Origin: Microcoleus vaginatus WJT46-NPBG5
GTDB taxonomy: Bacteria; Cyanobacteriota; Cyanobacteriia; Cyanobacteriales; Oscillatoriaceae
Reading direction: 5' to 3'
NCBI GenBank assembly: GCA_019359355.1
Contig: JAHHHM010000001.1
Coordinates: forward strand, 62,001-126,000
DNA: 64,000 nt
In this document: positions 1-10,800 of the stretch, piece by piece
Position numbering within the stretch: position 1 is the first letter of the stretch
How the letters are laid out: each line of letters starts with the position of its first letter
Notes under the pieces: model-generated
The model's database searches: none
What the model saw: the letters and a program-made list of their open reading frames with translations, nothing else
What the model was told of the DNA's origin: nothing
Program-made: the position numbers and the translations under genes

Positions 1-1
1 T

Positions 2-25
2 GCGCTAACGGTTAAAAGTTAGCGC
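2..25. repeat. Short inverted repeat upstream of the first NRPS gene
   Basis: GCGCTAAC (2-9) is followed after eight bases by its exact reverse complement GTTAGCGC (18-25). It could be the foot of a terminator for a gene left of the window or part of an operator. No T-run follows, and only 32 bases separate it from the first start codon, so its role is open. Confidence 0.4.
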
Positions 26-57
26 GCAGCCCACAGTAATTAATCAAAATTGAGCCA

Positions 58-3000
58 ATGACGTTACCTTTTGTTAACTCCTCCTCAGAAATCTCAAACC
101 CTTCAACGTGTTCAGAAGAAGTATTTGTTCTTCCTACTTCCTTTTCTCAACAAAGGCTGTGGTTTCTTGATCAATTTGAATCTGGCAATCCTTTCTACAA
201 CTTGCCAGCAGCCGTAGAATTGAAAGGGCTGGTTAATATCTCGGTTTTAGAAAAAAGTTTCCAAGAAATTGTGCGCCGGCATGAAGTCTTGCGAACCGGA
301 TTCGCCTTAGAAGATGGAGAGCCGGTTCAAGTTATTTATCCAAGTTTAGAATTTAAATTACAAATCTTAGATTTTACGCAAATAGAAAATCCTAAATCTC
401 AGCTTCAGACGGCAATTATTGAAGAGGCTCAAAAACCCTTCAATTTAGCGAAACCTCCTCTCCTACGAACCACCCTAATTAAGTTAGACGATCAAGAATT
501 TATTCTGCTGCTGAATATCCATCATATTGTTTCAGATGGTTGGTCATTAGGCGTGCTGGTAAAAGAATTAGCAGCCCTTTATGAAGCTTTTCTGTTAAGC
601 CAACTCTCCCCGCTTCCCGATCTTCCGATTCAATATGCCGACTTTGCGATTTGGCAGCAGGAAAACTTGCAAGGAGAAAAATTAGAAACTCAGTTAAATT
701 ACTGGAAGCAGCAGCTTAAAGATGCACCGCTCTTACTAGAGCTGCCGGCAGATAAACCGCGCCCAGCCGATCAGACATTTCGAGGTGCGAGACAATCATT
801 TGTCCTGTCAAAGGTTCTCAATGACAAGCTGAAAGAGTTAAGTAACCGCGAGAATGCCACCCTGTTTATGACGCTTCTCGCAGCCTTTAACGTGTTGCTC
901 CATCGTTACACAGAGCGCACAGATATTATCGTGGGTTCTCCCATTGCCAACCGCAACAAAGCTGAAATTGAAGGACTCATTGGTTTTTTTGTAAATACAT
1001 TAATTCTCCGCAGCCAACTGTCTGGAAACACCAGCTTTCGAGAATTATTAGCACAAGTTCGAGAAGTAACGCTCGGTGCTTACGCTCACCAAGATTTACC
1101 CTTTGAAAAGCTCGTTGAAGAACTGAAACCAGAAAGAAGCCTCAGTCATAACCCGCTGTTTCAAGTGATGTTTTTGCTGCAAAACGCACCCATGCCACCT
1201 TTGAAATTGCCGGGGTTAACTTTGAGCGTTTTAGAAATTGATAGCGGCACCTCTCAATTTGATTTAACCCTAGAAATGGCTGAAAAGCCGGATGGGCTTC
1301 ATGGCTGGTTTGAATATAATACAGATTTGTTTGAGAGCGGCACCATCAGCCGCATGATTGGACATTTTAAAACTTTATTAGAAGGAATTGTTAAACATCC
1401 AGAACAGAGAATTTCCGAATTGCCATTGCTCACAGAAGCAGAACAGCATCAACTGCTAGTAGAGTGGGTTAGCGAAAGCCAAGAAACTAGTAAATTAGAA
1501 CAAAACTTGTGCATACATCAACTATTTGAAGCACAAGTGGAACGCATACCCGATGCAATTGCTGCTGTTTTTGAAAACCAAAAGCTGACTTATCGAGAAC
1601 TGAATGAAAAAGCTAATTTTTTAGCAAATCACTTACAAACTTTAGGCGTGCAGCCCGAAGTTTTAGTAGGAATTTGTGTTGAACGTTCCCTAGAAATGCT
1701 TGTCGGAGTTCTCGGCATTCTGAAAGCCGGCGGCGCTTATGTTCCCCTTGATCCCACCTATCCATCGGAACGTCTCGCCTTCATGTTGCAAGATGCACAG
1801 GTGTCGGTGTTACTTACTCAGACAAGACTATTAGAAACTCTGCCTAAATACTCTGCTCAAATCGTCTGTTTAGATCAGTGGAATGATGGTGATATTCCAA
1901 GCCAAAATTCAATTCAAAGCAAGGCAACTAATTATTTCAAAAATCCCCAACTAACTCGGCCATGTTCTCCTTCAAACTTGGCTTATGTAATTTATACCTC
2001 TGGTTCCACCGGCACTCCCAAAGGGGTGATGATCTCCCACAGCAATTTGATCAATGCCTACACCGCTTGGAAGAATAGTTATTCGCTTGATTCGACAGCA
2101 ACTTGTCATTTACAAATGGCAAATTTCTCCTTCGATGTCTTTTCTGGGGATTTGATCCGAGCGCTCTGCTTTGGGGCAAAATTAGTTCTCTGTCCACGAG
2201 ATTTTCTTTTGGAACCCGAAAAGCTTTATCAGTTGATGCTTCAGGAGAAAGTTGATTGTGCTGATTTTGTACCGGCTGTGTTAAGAAGCCTCATTCAATA
2301 TTTAGACAAAACAAATCAGTCTCTCAAATTTATGCGGTTGCTAATTGCCGGCTCTGATAGCTGGTATGGTCAAGAATATCAGGAAGTTAAACGCTTTTGT
2401 GGGACAGAAACTCGCGTTATCAACGCCTATGGATTGACAGAAGCAACTATCGACAGCACTTACTTTGAAAGCGATGTAACTGAGCTGCAAAGTGAGGGTT
2501 TAATTCCAATAGGTCGTCCCTTCGCCGGCACCCAAACTTATATTTTAGATTTTCATCTTCAGCCAGTGCCGTTTGGCGTCTCCGGAGAGTTGTATATAGG
2601 AGGAAATAGTTTAGCTAGGGGGTATTTAAACCGGCCCGATCTGACGGCAGAAAAATTCATCCCCAACCCCTTCTTTAAGGATAGAAAGGGAGAATGCAAT
2701 CTGATAAGCAATTCAAATCGGCTGTACAAAACTGGCGATTTAGCACGATATTTACCTGATGGAACCATTGAGCTATTAGGGCGAATTGACTACCAAGAAA
2801 AAATTAGAGGTTTCCGGATAGAAGTCTCTGAAATTGAGGCAATCATTAATCAGCATCCAAATGTGCATCAAAGTGTTATTACTGCACGTAAAGATGTACC
2901 GGGAGAAAAACGTTTAGTTGCTTATCTCGTTCCTTCATCCTTAATTCCTGATCCCTCATTCCTCATCAAGGATCTACGCGAATTTATTAAGGAAAAGTTG

Positions 3001-4800
3001 CCGGATTATATGGTACCGGCAAGCTTTGTCATTTTAGAAGCGCTGCCTTTAACACCTAATGGAAAAGTAGATCGTAAAGCGTTGCCGGCACCCCATGCAA
3101 CTCGACTCGAATTTGAAGAAACTTTTACCGCACCCCGCACGCCGGTGGAGGAAACCTTAGCACAGATTTGGAGTCAAGTTATTGGTCTTAAAGAAGTTAG
3201 TGTTGATGACAATTTCTTTGAATTAGGGGGAGATTCTATCCTCAGCATTCAAGTGATTGCTAAAGCGCATCAAGCCGGACTAAAACTTAAACCTAAACAA
3301 CTCTTTCAATATCAAACAATTGCTCAACTAGCAGCCGTTGCCGGCACAACTACTGCGCTGGAATCTCAACAAGAACTAATCACAGGAACATTTCCCCTCA
3401 CACCTATCCAGCACTGGTTTTTTGAACAAAATTTATCCGATTCCCATCACTGGAACCAGGCAATTCTTCTTGAAACGCGACAATCGCTTAATTCAAAACG
3501 CGTGGAAGAAGTTGTGCGGCAATTGTTGAGGCATCATGATGCGTTGCGCCTGCGTTTTCTGCGCGAAGAAACCGGCTGGCAACAGGAAAATGCTGAACCT
3601 GATGAGGTTGTGCCATTTAGCGAAATAGATTTGTCGTCGGTGCCGGCACAGGAACAAGCGCCGGTGATGCGAAAAGCTGCGGATGATTTGCAAGCCAGTC
3701 TGAACTTGTTGCAAGGACAACTGATGCGGGTTGCCTTATTTAACTTTGGTAAACAAAAAGCGAGTTACTTGTTATTTGTGATTCATCACTTAGCCGTTGA
3801 TGGGGTATCTTGGCGGATTTTAATAGAAGATTTTCAGACAGCTTACGCACAACTCAGCCGAGAGGAAACGATTAAACTTCCCCCCAAAACCACCTCGTTT
3901 AAACAGTGGGCAGAACGCCTGAATTCGGACGCACAATCGGAAGAATTAAAACACGAGCTGAATGATTGGCTTTCACAGTCTTGGAAACAGGTTTCTCCCT
4001 TGCCGGTGGATCATGTCAATGGGACAAATACAGTTGCAACAGCCAACACGGTATCCGTGACATTAAGTGCCGAAGAAACCCGTTCTCTATTGCAAGAAGT
4101 GCCGGCAGCTTATCACACACAAATTAATGATGTGTTGCTGACAGCTTTGCTCCAAGCTTTTGAAGAATGGACTGAAAAACAAACATTACTTGTTGATTTG
4201 GAAGGTCATGGACGCGAAGATATTTTCGAGGATATAGATTTATCGCGCACAGTAGGCTGGTTTACCAGTTTATTTCCAGTGCTATTAAATTTAGAAGCCA
4301 CACATCCTGGGGAGGCTTTGAAGGCCGTTAAAGAGCAGTTGCGAGGCATTTCTAATCACGGCATTGGCTATGGCATATTGCGTTATTTGAATGGCGAAGT
4401 CGCTGAGCAATTGCATTCTCTACCTCAAGCTGAAGTGAGTTTTAACTATTTAGGTCAATTTGACCAAGCTCTGCCGGCATCTTCTTTATTTGCCCTTTCC
4501 TCAATGTCTCCAGGGATAACTTGTAGCCCACGAGGAAATCGGCCTTATCTACTAGAAATTAATGGCTTTGTTGTTGGTGAAAAGTTGCAAGTTGATTGGA
4601 CATACAGCCAAGAAGTTCATCAGCAAAGTACCATTGAGAATTTAGCGCAAGGGTTTATGGCAAAACTGCAAACGCTAATCGCTCATTGCCAATCACCCGA
4701 TGCCGGTGGCTACACCCCCTCTGACTTTGCAGAGTTTCAGTGGAGCCAGTGGAGTCAAGAAGATTTAGACAAAATTAATGCAGTTCTGGAAGAGGTGTGA
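58..4800 (+). CDS. Non-ribosomal peptide synthetase, one module C-A-PCP-E
   Basis: A 1580-residue cytosolic synthetase that activates one amino acid and epimerises it to the D form. Order seen: condensation domain (about 25-460, active motif HHIVSDGW near 156), adenylation domain (about 483-1020, YTSGSTGTPKG near 648, closing NGK), carrier protein (LGGDS near 1055-1060, Ser carries phosphopantetheine), epimerisation domain (about 1111-1560, HHLAVDGVSW near 1242, then NYLGQFD). Specificity residues read by eye are D-V-G-D(or F)-L-A-A-I-D-K. This resembles the ornithine code DVGEIGSIDK at six positions plus an acidic residue, so a basic residue is the best guess, weakly held. The N-terminal condensation domain implies an acyl or peptidyl donor, probably encoded left of the window. 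No strong ribosome binding site precedes the ATG. The stop is one base before the next gene's ATG. Confidence 0.95.
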   Translation: MTLPFVNSSSEISNPSTCSEEVFVLPTSFSQQRLWFLDQFESGNPFYNLPAAVELKGLVNISVLEKSFQEIVRRHEVLRTGFALEDGEPVQVIYPSLEFKLQILDFTQIENPKSQLQTAIIEEAQKPFNLAKPPLLRTTLIKLDDQEFILLLNIHHIVSDGWSLGVLVKELAALYEAFLLSQLSPLPDLPIQYADFAIWQQENLQGEKLETQLNYWKQQLKDAPLLLELPADKPRPADQTFRGARQSFVLSKVLNDKLKELSNRENATLFMTLLAAFNVLLHRYTERTDIIVGSPIANRNKAEIEGLIGFFVNTLILRSQLSGNTSFRELLAQVREVTLGAYAHQDLPFEKLVEELKPERSLSHNPLFQVMFLLQNAPMPPLKLPGLTLSVLEIDSGTSQFDLTLEMAEKPDGLHGWFEYNTDLFESGTISRMIGHFKTLLEGIVKHPEQRISELPLLTEAEQHQLLVEWVSESQETSKLEQNLCIHQLFEAQVERIPDAIAAVFENQKLTYRELNEKANFLANHLQTLGVQPEVLVGICVERSLEMLVGVLGILKAGGAYVPLDPTYPSERLAFMLQDAQVSVLLTQTRLLETLPKYSAQIVCLDQWNDGDIPSQNSIQSKATNYFKNPQLTRPCSPSNLAYVIYTSGSTGTPKGVMISHSNLINAYTAWKNSYSLDSTATCHLQMANFSFDVFSGDLIRALCFGAKLVLCPRDFLLEPEKLYQLMLQEKVDCADFVPAVLRSLIQYLDKTNQSLKFMRLLIAGSDSWYGQEYQEVKRFCGTETRVINAYGLTEATIDSTYFESDVTELQSEGLIPIGRPFAGTQTYILDFHLQPVPFGVSGELYIGGNSLARGYLNRPDLTAEKFIPNPFFKDRKGECNLISNSNRLYKTGDLARYLPDGTIELLGRIDYQEKIRGFRIEVSEIEAIINQHPNVHQSVITARKDVPGEKRLVAYLVPSSLIPDPSFLIKDLREFIKEKLPDYMVPASFVILEALPLTPNGKVDRKALPAPHATRLEFEETFTAPRTPVEETLAQIWSQVIGLKEVSVDDNFFELGGDSILSIQVIAKAHQAGLKLKPKQLFQYQTIAQLAAVAGTTTALESQQELITGTFPLTPIQHWFFEQNLSDSHHWNQAILLETRQSLNSKRVEEVVRQLLRHHDALRLRFLREETGWQQENAEPDEVVPFSEIDLSSVPAQEQAPVMRKAADDLQASLNLLQGQLMRVALFNFGKQKASYLLFVIHHLAVDGVSWRILIEDFQTAYAQLSREETIKLPPKTTSFKQWAERLNSDAQSEELKHELNDWLSQSWKQVSPLPVDHVNGTNTVATANTVSVTLSAEETRSLLQEVPAAYHTQINDVLLTALLQAFEEWTEKQTLLVDLEGHGREDIFEDIDLSRTVGWFTSLFPVLLNLEATHPGEALKAVKEQLRGISNHGIGYGILRYLNGEVAEQLHSLPQAEVSFNYLGQFDQALPASSLFALSSMSPGITCSPRGNRPYLLEINGFVVGEKLQVDWTYSQEVHQQSTIENLAQGFMAKLQTLIAHCQSPDAGGYTPSDFAEFQWSQWSQEDLDKINAVLEEV

Positions 4801-4801
4801 A

Positions 4802-7800
4802 ATGAGTAAAAGCAATATCGCAGAGTTTTATCCCCTCTCGCCCATTCAACAGGGCATCCTGTTTCACACGCTTTATCAACCAAAATCAAGTGTGTATTTT
4901 GGGCAGTTACTTTGCACTTTGCAGGGTGAAATTAATGTTGCAGCCTTTAAAGAAAGTTGGCAGCAGGTTATTAATCGGCACTCGATTTTACGCACTGCTT
5001 TTGTTTGGGAAGGGTTAAAAGAGCCAATCCAAGTTGTTCGCAAACAAGTCAATCTGCCTTGGGAACACTTGGATTGGAGAGCGCTATCTTCTATCGAACA
5101 GCAAGCGCACCTAGAAACATTTCTCAAAAAAGACCAAGAACGAAATTTTGAACTGACATCCGCGCCGCTAATTCGCATCACGCTGATTCAGTTAGAAGAA
5201 AATACTTATCAATTCATCTGGAGCCATCACCATTTAATATTAGATGGATGGTCGCTTCCCTTAATTCTCAAGGAAGTCTTTGCATTTTATGACGCCTTTT
5301 GCGAAGGCAAGGAACTAAACCTAGCGCGTCCTCGCCCTTATCGAGACTACATTGCCTGGTTACACCGGCAGGATTTGTCGGCTGCCGAATCTTTTTGGCG
5401 GGAGACGCTCAAAGGCTTTACCGCACCCACTCCGCTAGTGGTTGAGCAAAATTTAAGCTTATCCCAAACAGAAAAGGAGCAAGGTGAGCGTCAAATTTCG
5501 CTCTCTACAGCAACAACGGCTGCCCTTCAGTCTTTGGCGCGACAGCATCAACTAACATTAAATACCCTCGTTCAGGGCGCTTGGGCACTGCTTCTGTGCC
5601 GTTATAGTGGCGAAGACGATGTCGTTTTTGGAGCGACTGTTTCGGGGCGTCCTCCTGAATTAGTGGGCGTTGAATCAATGGTGGGGATGTTTATTAATAC
5701 CCTGCCGGTAAGGGTATCAGTGCCGGCAGAAGCGTCACTTTTATCATGGTTAAAGCAACTACAATTTCATCAGGTTGAGTTGCGCGAGTACGAATACAGC
5801 CCCCTAGTAGAAATTCAGCAGCGATGGAGTGAAATTCCCCACAACGTCCCGCTGTTTGAAAGCATTGTGGTTTTTGAAAATTATCCGGTTGATCCAGCTT
5901 TACGAGATCGTCAAAGTCATCTGGAAATTTGCGATGTCCGATCTCATGACAACACAAATTATCCGATTACCGTAATGGTGCTCGCCCAATCCGAGTTAAC
6001 CCTCAAAATTTTGTATAATCAGCGCCGCTTTGATGCTGATACGATCACGCGAATGCTCGGCCATTTGCAGACATTGCTAGAAGGAATTGTTGCCAATCCC
6101 AATCAACGTTTGAAGGATTTGCCCCTATTAACGCCGGCAGAACGGGAGCAACTGCTTCAATTAAATTACCTTGCAGATTTTTCTCAAAACATTTGCATAC
6201 ATCAGTTATTTGAAGAGCAAGTCGAAAAAACTCCGGATGCTGTTGCTGTTGTCTTTGAAAATCAAAAACTTACTTACCAACAACTTAATCAAAAAGCCAA
6301 TCAACTCGCCCATTATTTACAACACTTGGCTGTAACCCCTGAAATTTTAGTGGGAATTTATGTAGAACGCTCCTTAGAAACACTTATAGGAATCTTAGGC
6401 ATTCTTAAAGCCGGTGGCGCTTATGTGCCGCTCGATCCGGCTTATCCCAAAGAGCGCTTGGCCTTTATGCTAGAAGACGCTCGTGTGCCGGTCTTGCTCA
6501 CTCAGGCGCACCTAGTCGATTCTCTTCCCAAACACGAGTCACACGTCGTCTGCCTAGGTGCAGACTGGGAACGCATTGCTCAACAAAGCCAGGAAAACCT
6601 CTGCACAGTCGTGACACCCGACAACCTGGCTTATGTAATCTACACTTCGGGTTCCACCGGCACTCCCAAAGGAGTGGCTATGTGTCACCGTCCCTTAACG
6701 AATCTGCTGCATTGGCAATTAGAAAATTCAACCGTTGATCAGGGAGCAAAAACGCTGCAATTTGCTCCAATCAGCTTCGATGTTTCCTTTCAAGAAATGT
6801 TCTCTACTTGGTGTTCAGGTGGAACACTGGTCTTAATCTCAGAAGAAGTGCGACGAGATGCGGTGGCACTGTTGCAGTTTATTAGCGAACAAGCGATCAA
6901 CAGACTGTTTCTTCCCTTTGTTGCTTTACAACAGCTAGCTGAAGTTGCGGATACTCACGAAAACATTACAACAAGTCTGTGCGAAGTCATCACTGCCGGC
7001 GAACAGTTGCAGATAACCCCGCAAATCGCTAGTTGGTTTGCAAAGCTCAAAAATTGCACCCTACACAATCATTATGGGCCATCCGAAAGCCATGTCGTCA
7101 CCGCTTTCACCCTCACAGGTGCCCCCGAAAGTTGGCCGGCACTTCCTCCCATCGGTTGCCCCATCACTAACACGCGAATTTACCTGCTAGACGCCCAAAT
7201 GCAGCTGGTTGCCGCCGGCACCCCTGGAGAACTTTATATTGCCGGCATTGCCTTGGCGCGAGGATACGTCAATCGGCCTGATTTAACAGCTGAACGCTTT
7301 ATTCCAAATCCCCTTAATATTTACTCTTCAGATCGGCTTTACAAAACTGGCGACTTGGCGCGTTATTTACCCGATGGCAATATTGAGTATCTCGGACGCA
7401 TTGATAATCAAGTTAAAATTCGTGGCTATCGCATTGAATTAGGCGAGATTGAAGCAGCCCTGTGGCAACATCCAGCCGTGCGGGAAGCCACAGTTGTGGC
7501 GCGGGAAGATGTACCGGGAGATAAGCGATTAGTCGCCTATTTGGTGACTGATGAACAAATAAAAGCAAGTGAACTGCGAAGTTTCTTGAAAGAGAAACTG
7601 CCAGAGTATATGGTGCCGGCTGCTTTTGTGTTTCTCGAATCTCTTCCACTGACTTCTAATGGCAAAGTTGACCGCCGTGCTCTGCCAGCTCCTGATACTG
7701 CCAGACCGGAACTAGAGTCTACTTTCGTGGCACCTCGCACTTCTGAAGAAAAGTTATTAGCAGAAATTTGGGCGCAAGTTCTTGGACTGGAAGAAGTTGG

Positions 7801-10800
7801 AATTTTTGATAACTTTTTTGCTTTAGGTGGGGATTCTATTCGCAGTATCCAAGTGCAATCCTTAGCTCGAAAACAAGGATTGAGTATCTCCCTGCAAGAA
7901 TTATTTCAATATCAAACAATTGCTCAAATAATTGAGCAAATCAAAAAAGCAGAATCAGAGCCGGGGCAGCCTGAAGCCAGCCAGTATTTCAGTCTCATTA
8001 ATGATGACGATAAACAACGTTTACCAGAGGGAATAGAGGATGCTTACCCCCTGGCAATACTTCAAATGGGGATGATTTTCCACAGCGAGTACAGCCCAGA
8101 AAGCGCCACTTATCACGATATTTTTAGCTTTCACCTCAAAGCGCCACTGGATCTTCAAGCGTTGCCGGCAGCCATCCAATATTTAGCCAGCAGTCATGCA
8201 ATTTTGCGAACTTCCTTGCACCTTACCGGCTTCAGTATGCCGATGCAATTAGTTCATCAAAACGTTGAGGTTCCTTTGCTAGTGGAAGATTTGCGCCATC
8301 TTTCACCCGCAGAGCAAGAAACCGCTTTAAATACCTGGTTTGAACTCGAAAAAAATCGGCATTTTAATTGGAAACTTCCGCCTTTGCTGCGCTTCCAAAT
8401 TCATCGCCGCGCGGATGAGACCTTTCAGCTTACACTAACGTTTCACCACGCAATTCTTGATGGGTGGAGCGTGGCTTCCTTGCTGAATGAGCTATTTGGA
8501 AAGTATTTCTCGCTTTTACGCAAAAAAGCCGATGTGATCGCACCGCCTCCCAGCAGTACATTCCGTGATTTTGTTGCATTAGAACAAGCAGCCATTACTT
8601 CCCTAGAACAGCAACATTACTGGGCTGAAAAGTTAAACGACAGCAGCATGACTGTACTGCCTCGTTGGCCGGCTGTTCAACAAAAACAAAAAAATCAGCA
8701 AATTTGTGTGCAAGATGTAACTATCTCTCCAGAGATTTCTGAAGGATTAAAAAATCTCGCTAAGTCAGCCGACGTTCCCCTCAAAAGTGTTTTGCTAGCC
8801 GCACATTTGCGCGTCTTAAGTCTGCTCAGTGGACAGTCAGATATTATCACGGGATTGGTAACCAATGGACGTCCAGAGCAAACTGATGGAGAGCGAACTT
8901 TAGGGCTTTTTCTCAATACTTTGCCATTGCGTGTGCAACTATCGGGTGGTACTTGGATAGATTTGGTGCAGCAGGTTTTTGAAGCAGAGGGACAGTTATT
9001 ACCGTTTCGACGCTATCCTCTAGCAGAAATTCAGAAAAAGCAGGGGAATCAATCTTTGTTTGAAACGGTTTTTAACTATGTTAACTTCCACGTTTATCAA
9101 GGTTTGCAAGAACTAGAAGAAGTTCAAGTTTTAGGACAACGGTTCTTCTTAGAAACGAATTATCCCTTATTCGCTGATTTTAGCCTTGATCCGTTTTCTT
9201 CTGAAGTGAAACTAGCCCTTGAATATGATGCCATCGAGTTTAGCCCAGAGCAAATTCAAGCAATGGCCGGTTATTATGCTCGGACTTTGGCAACAATGGT
9301 GTGTGAACCTGGGGGACGGTATGAAAGGCATTCGCTGCTTTCTGAGCAAGAGCAAAATCAGCTACTTGTTGAGTGGAATCAAACTCAAATTAATCTCATT
9401 CAAGAACAATGCATTCATCAAGTATTTGAAGCTCAGGTGGAACGGACACCGGATGCAGTTGCAGTGGTGTTTAAAAATCAGCAACTGAGTTATAGCGATC
9501 TGAATAAAAAAGCGAATCAACTAGCGTATTACCTGGAAGGAATTGGTGTTAAGCCAGAGGTTTTAGTGGGAATTTGTCTCGAACGCTCCACTGAAATGCT
9601 GATTGGAATTCTAGGAGTTCTCAAAGCCGGTGGCACTTATGTGCCAATTGATCCAGCTTATCCAAGAGAGCGAATCGCTCTTATGTTAGAGGATGCACAG
9701 GTGCAGGTATTATTAACTCAAAAACGCCTTGAGAAAAGCCTGCCAGAACATCAAGCTAAAGTGGTATTTCTGGATCAATATGAATTTGATAATTTGAATA
9801 AAAATTTAATTGAAAACCCTAACATTCCTCGTTTAAATTTCTCCAATCTAGCCTATGTAATTTATACTTCAGGTTCTACAGGACGCCCTAAAGGAGTGCA
9901 GATCACACACATTTCTCTCATTAACTTCTTAACCTCAATGCAGAGCCGACTAGGAGTCACAGAGAAAGAAGTTTTTCTAGCAGAAACTTCTCTGTCATTT
10001 GATATTGCAGCATTAGAGCTTTTTCTGCCTCTGATTACAGGTGCTCGCATTGTTTTGGTTAGTCGTGAAGTCGCATCTAACGGCACAGAATTAATAAAAA
10101 TATTGAGCAATTCTGGCGCGACATTCATGCAAGCCACTCCAGCAACTTGGCAAATGCTTTTAGCAGCAGGATGGGAGAAAAGTCAGGACTTAAAAATTCT
10201 CTGCGGAGGTGAAGCTTTACCACGAAATCTCGCCAATCAGTTGTTAGAAAGAGGTGTAACCGTATGGAATCTTTATGGCCCTACTGAAACCACAATTTGG
10301 TCTACTATCTATCAAGTAGAGTGCAATGAGCAGCCAGTTCCCATCGGTCGTCCAATAGCTAACACCCAAATTTATATACTAGACTCTTCTCTGCAACCAG
10401 TGCCGATCGGTGTGGTTGGTGAACTTTGTATCGGCGGTGCCGGCTTATCGAGAGGGTATTTAAACCGGCCTGATTTAACGGCTGAGCGGTTTATCCCTAA
10501 TCCCTTCTTTAAAGCGAGGCAGGGAGAAGCGGAAATAGAAGAAGAATTTTATCTGACCCAAACTTCAGATAGGATCTACAAAACTGGCGATTTCGCCCGT
10601 TATCTTCCCACTGGGCAAATTGAATATTTAGGCAGAATTGATCATCAAGTAAAAATTCGGGGATTCCGCATTGAGTTAGAAGAAATTGCATCCGCCCTTA
10701 GTCAGCATCCAAATGTGCATCAAAGTGTCATTATTGCCCGTGAAGATGTACCGGGAGAAAAGCGTTTAGTTGCTTATATCGTTTCATCCCTCGTCCCTCC

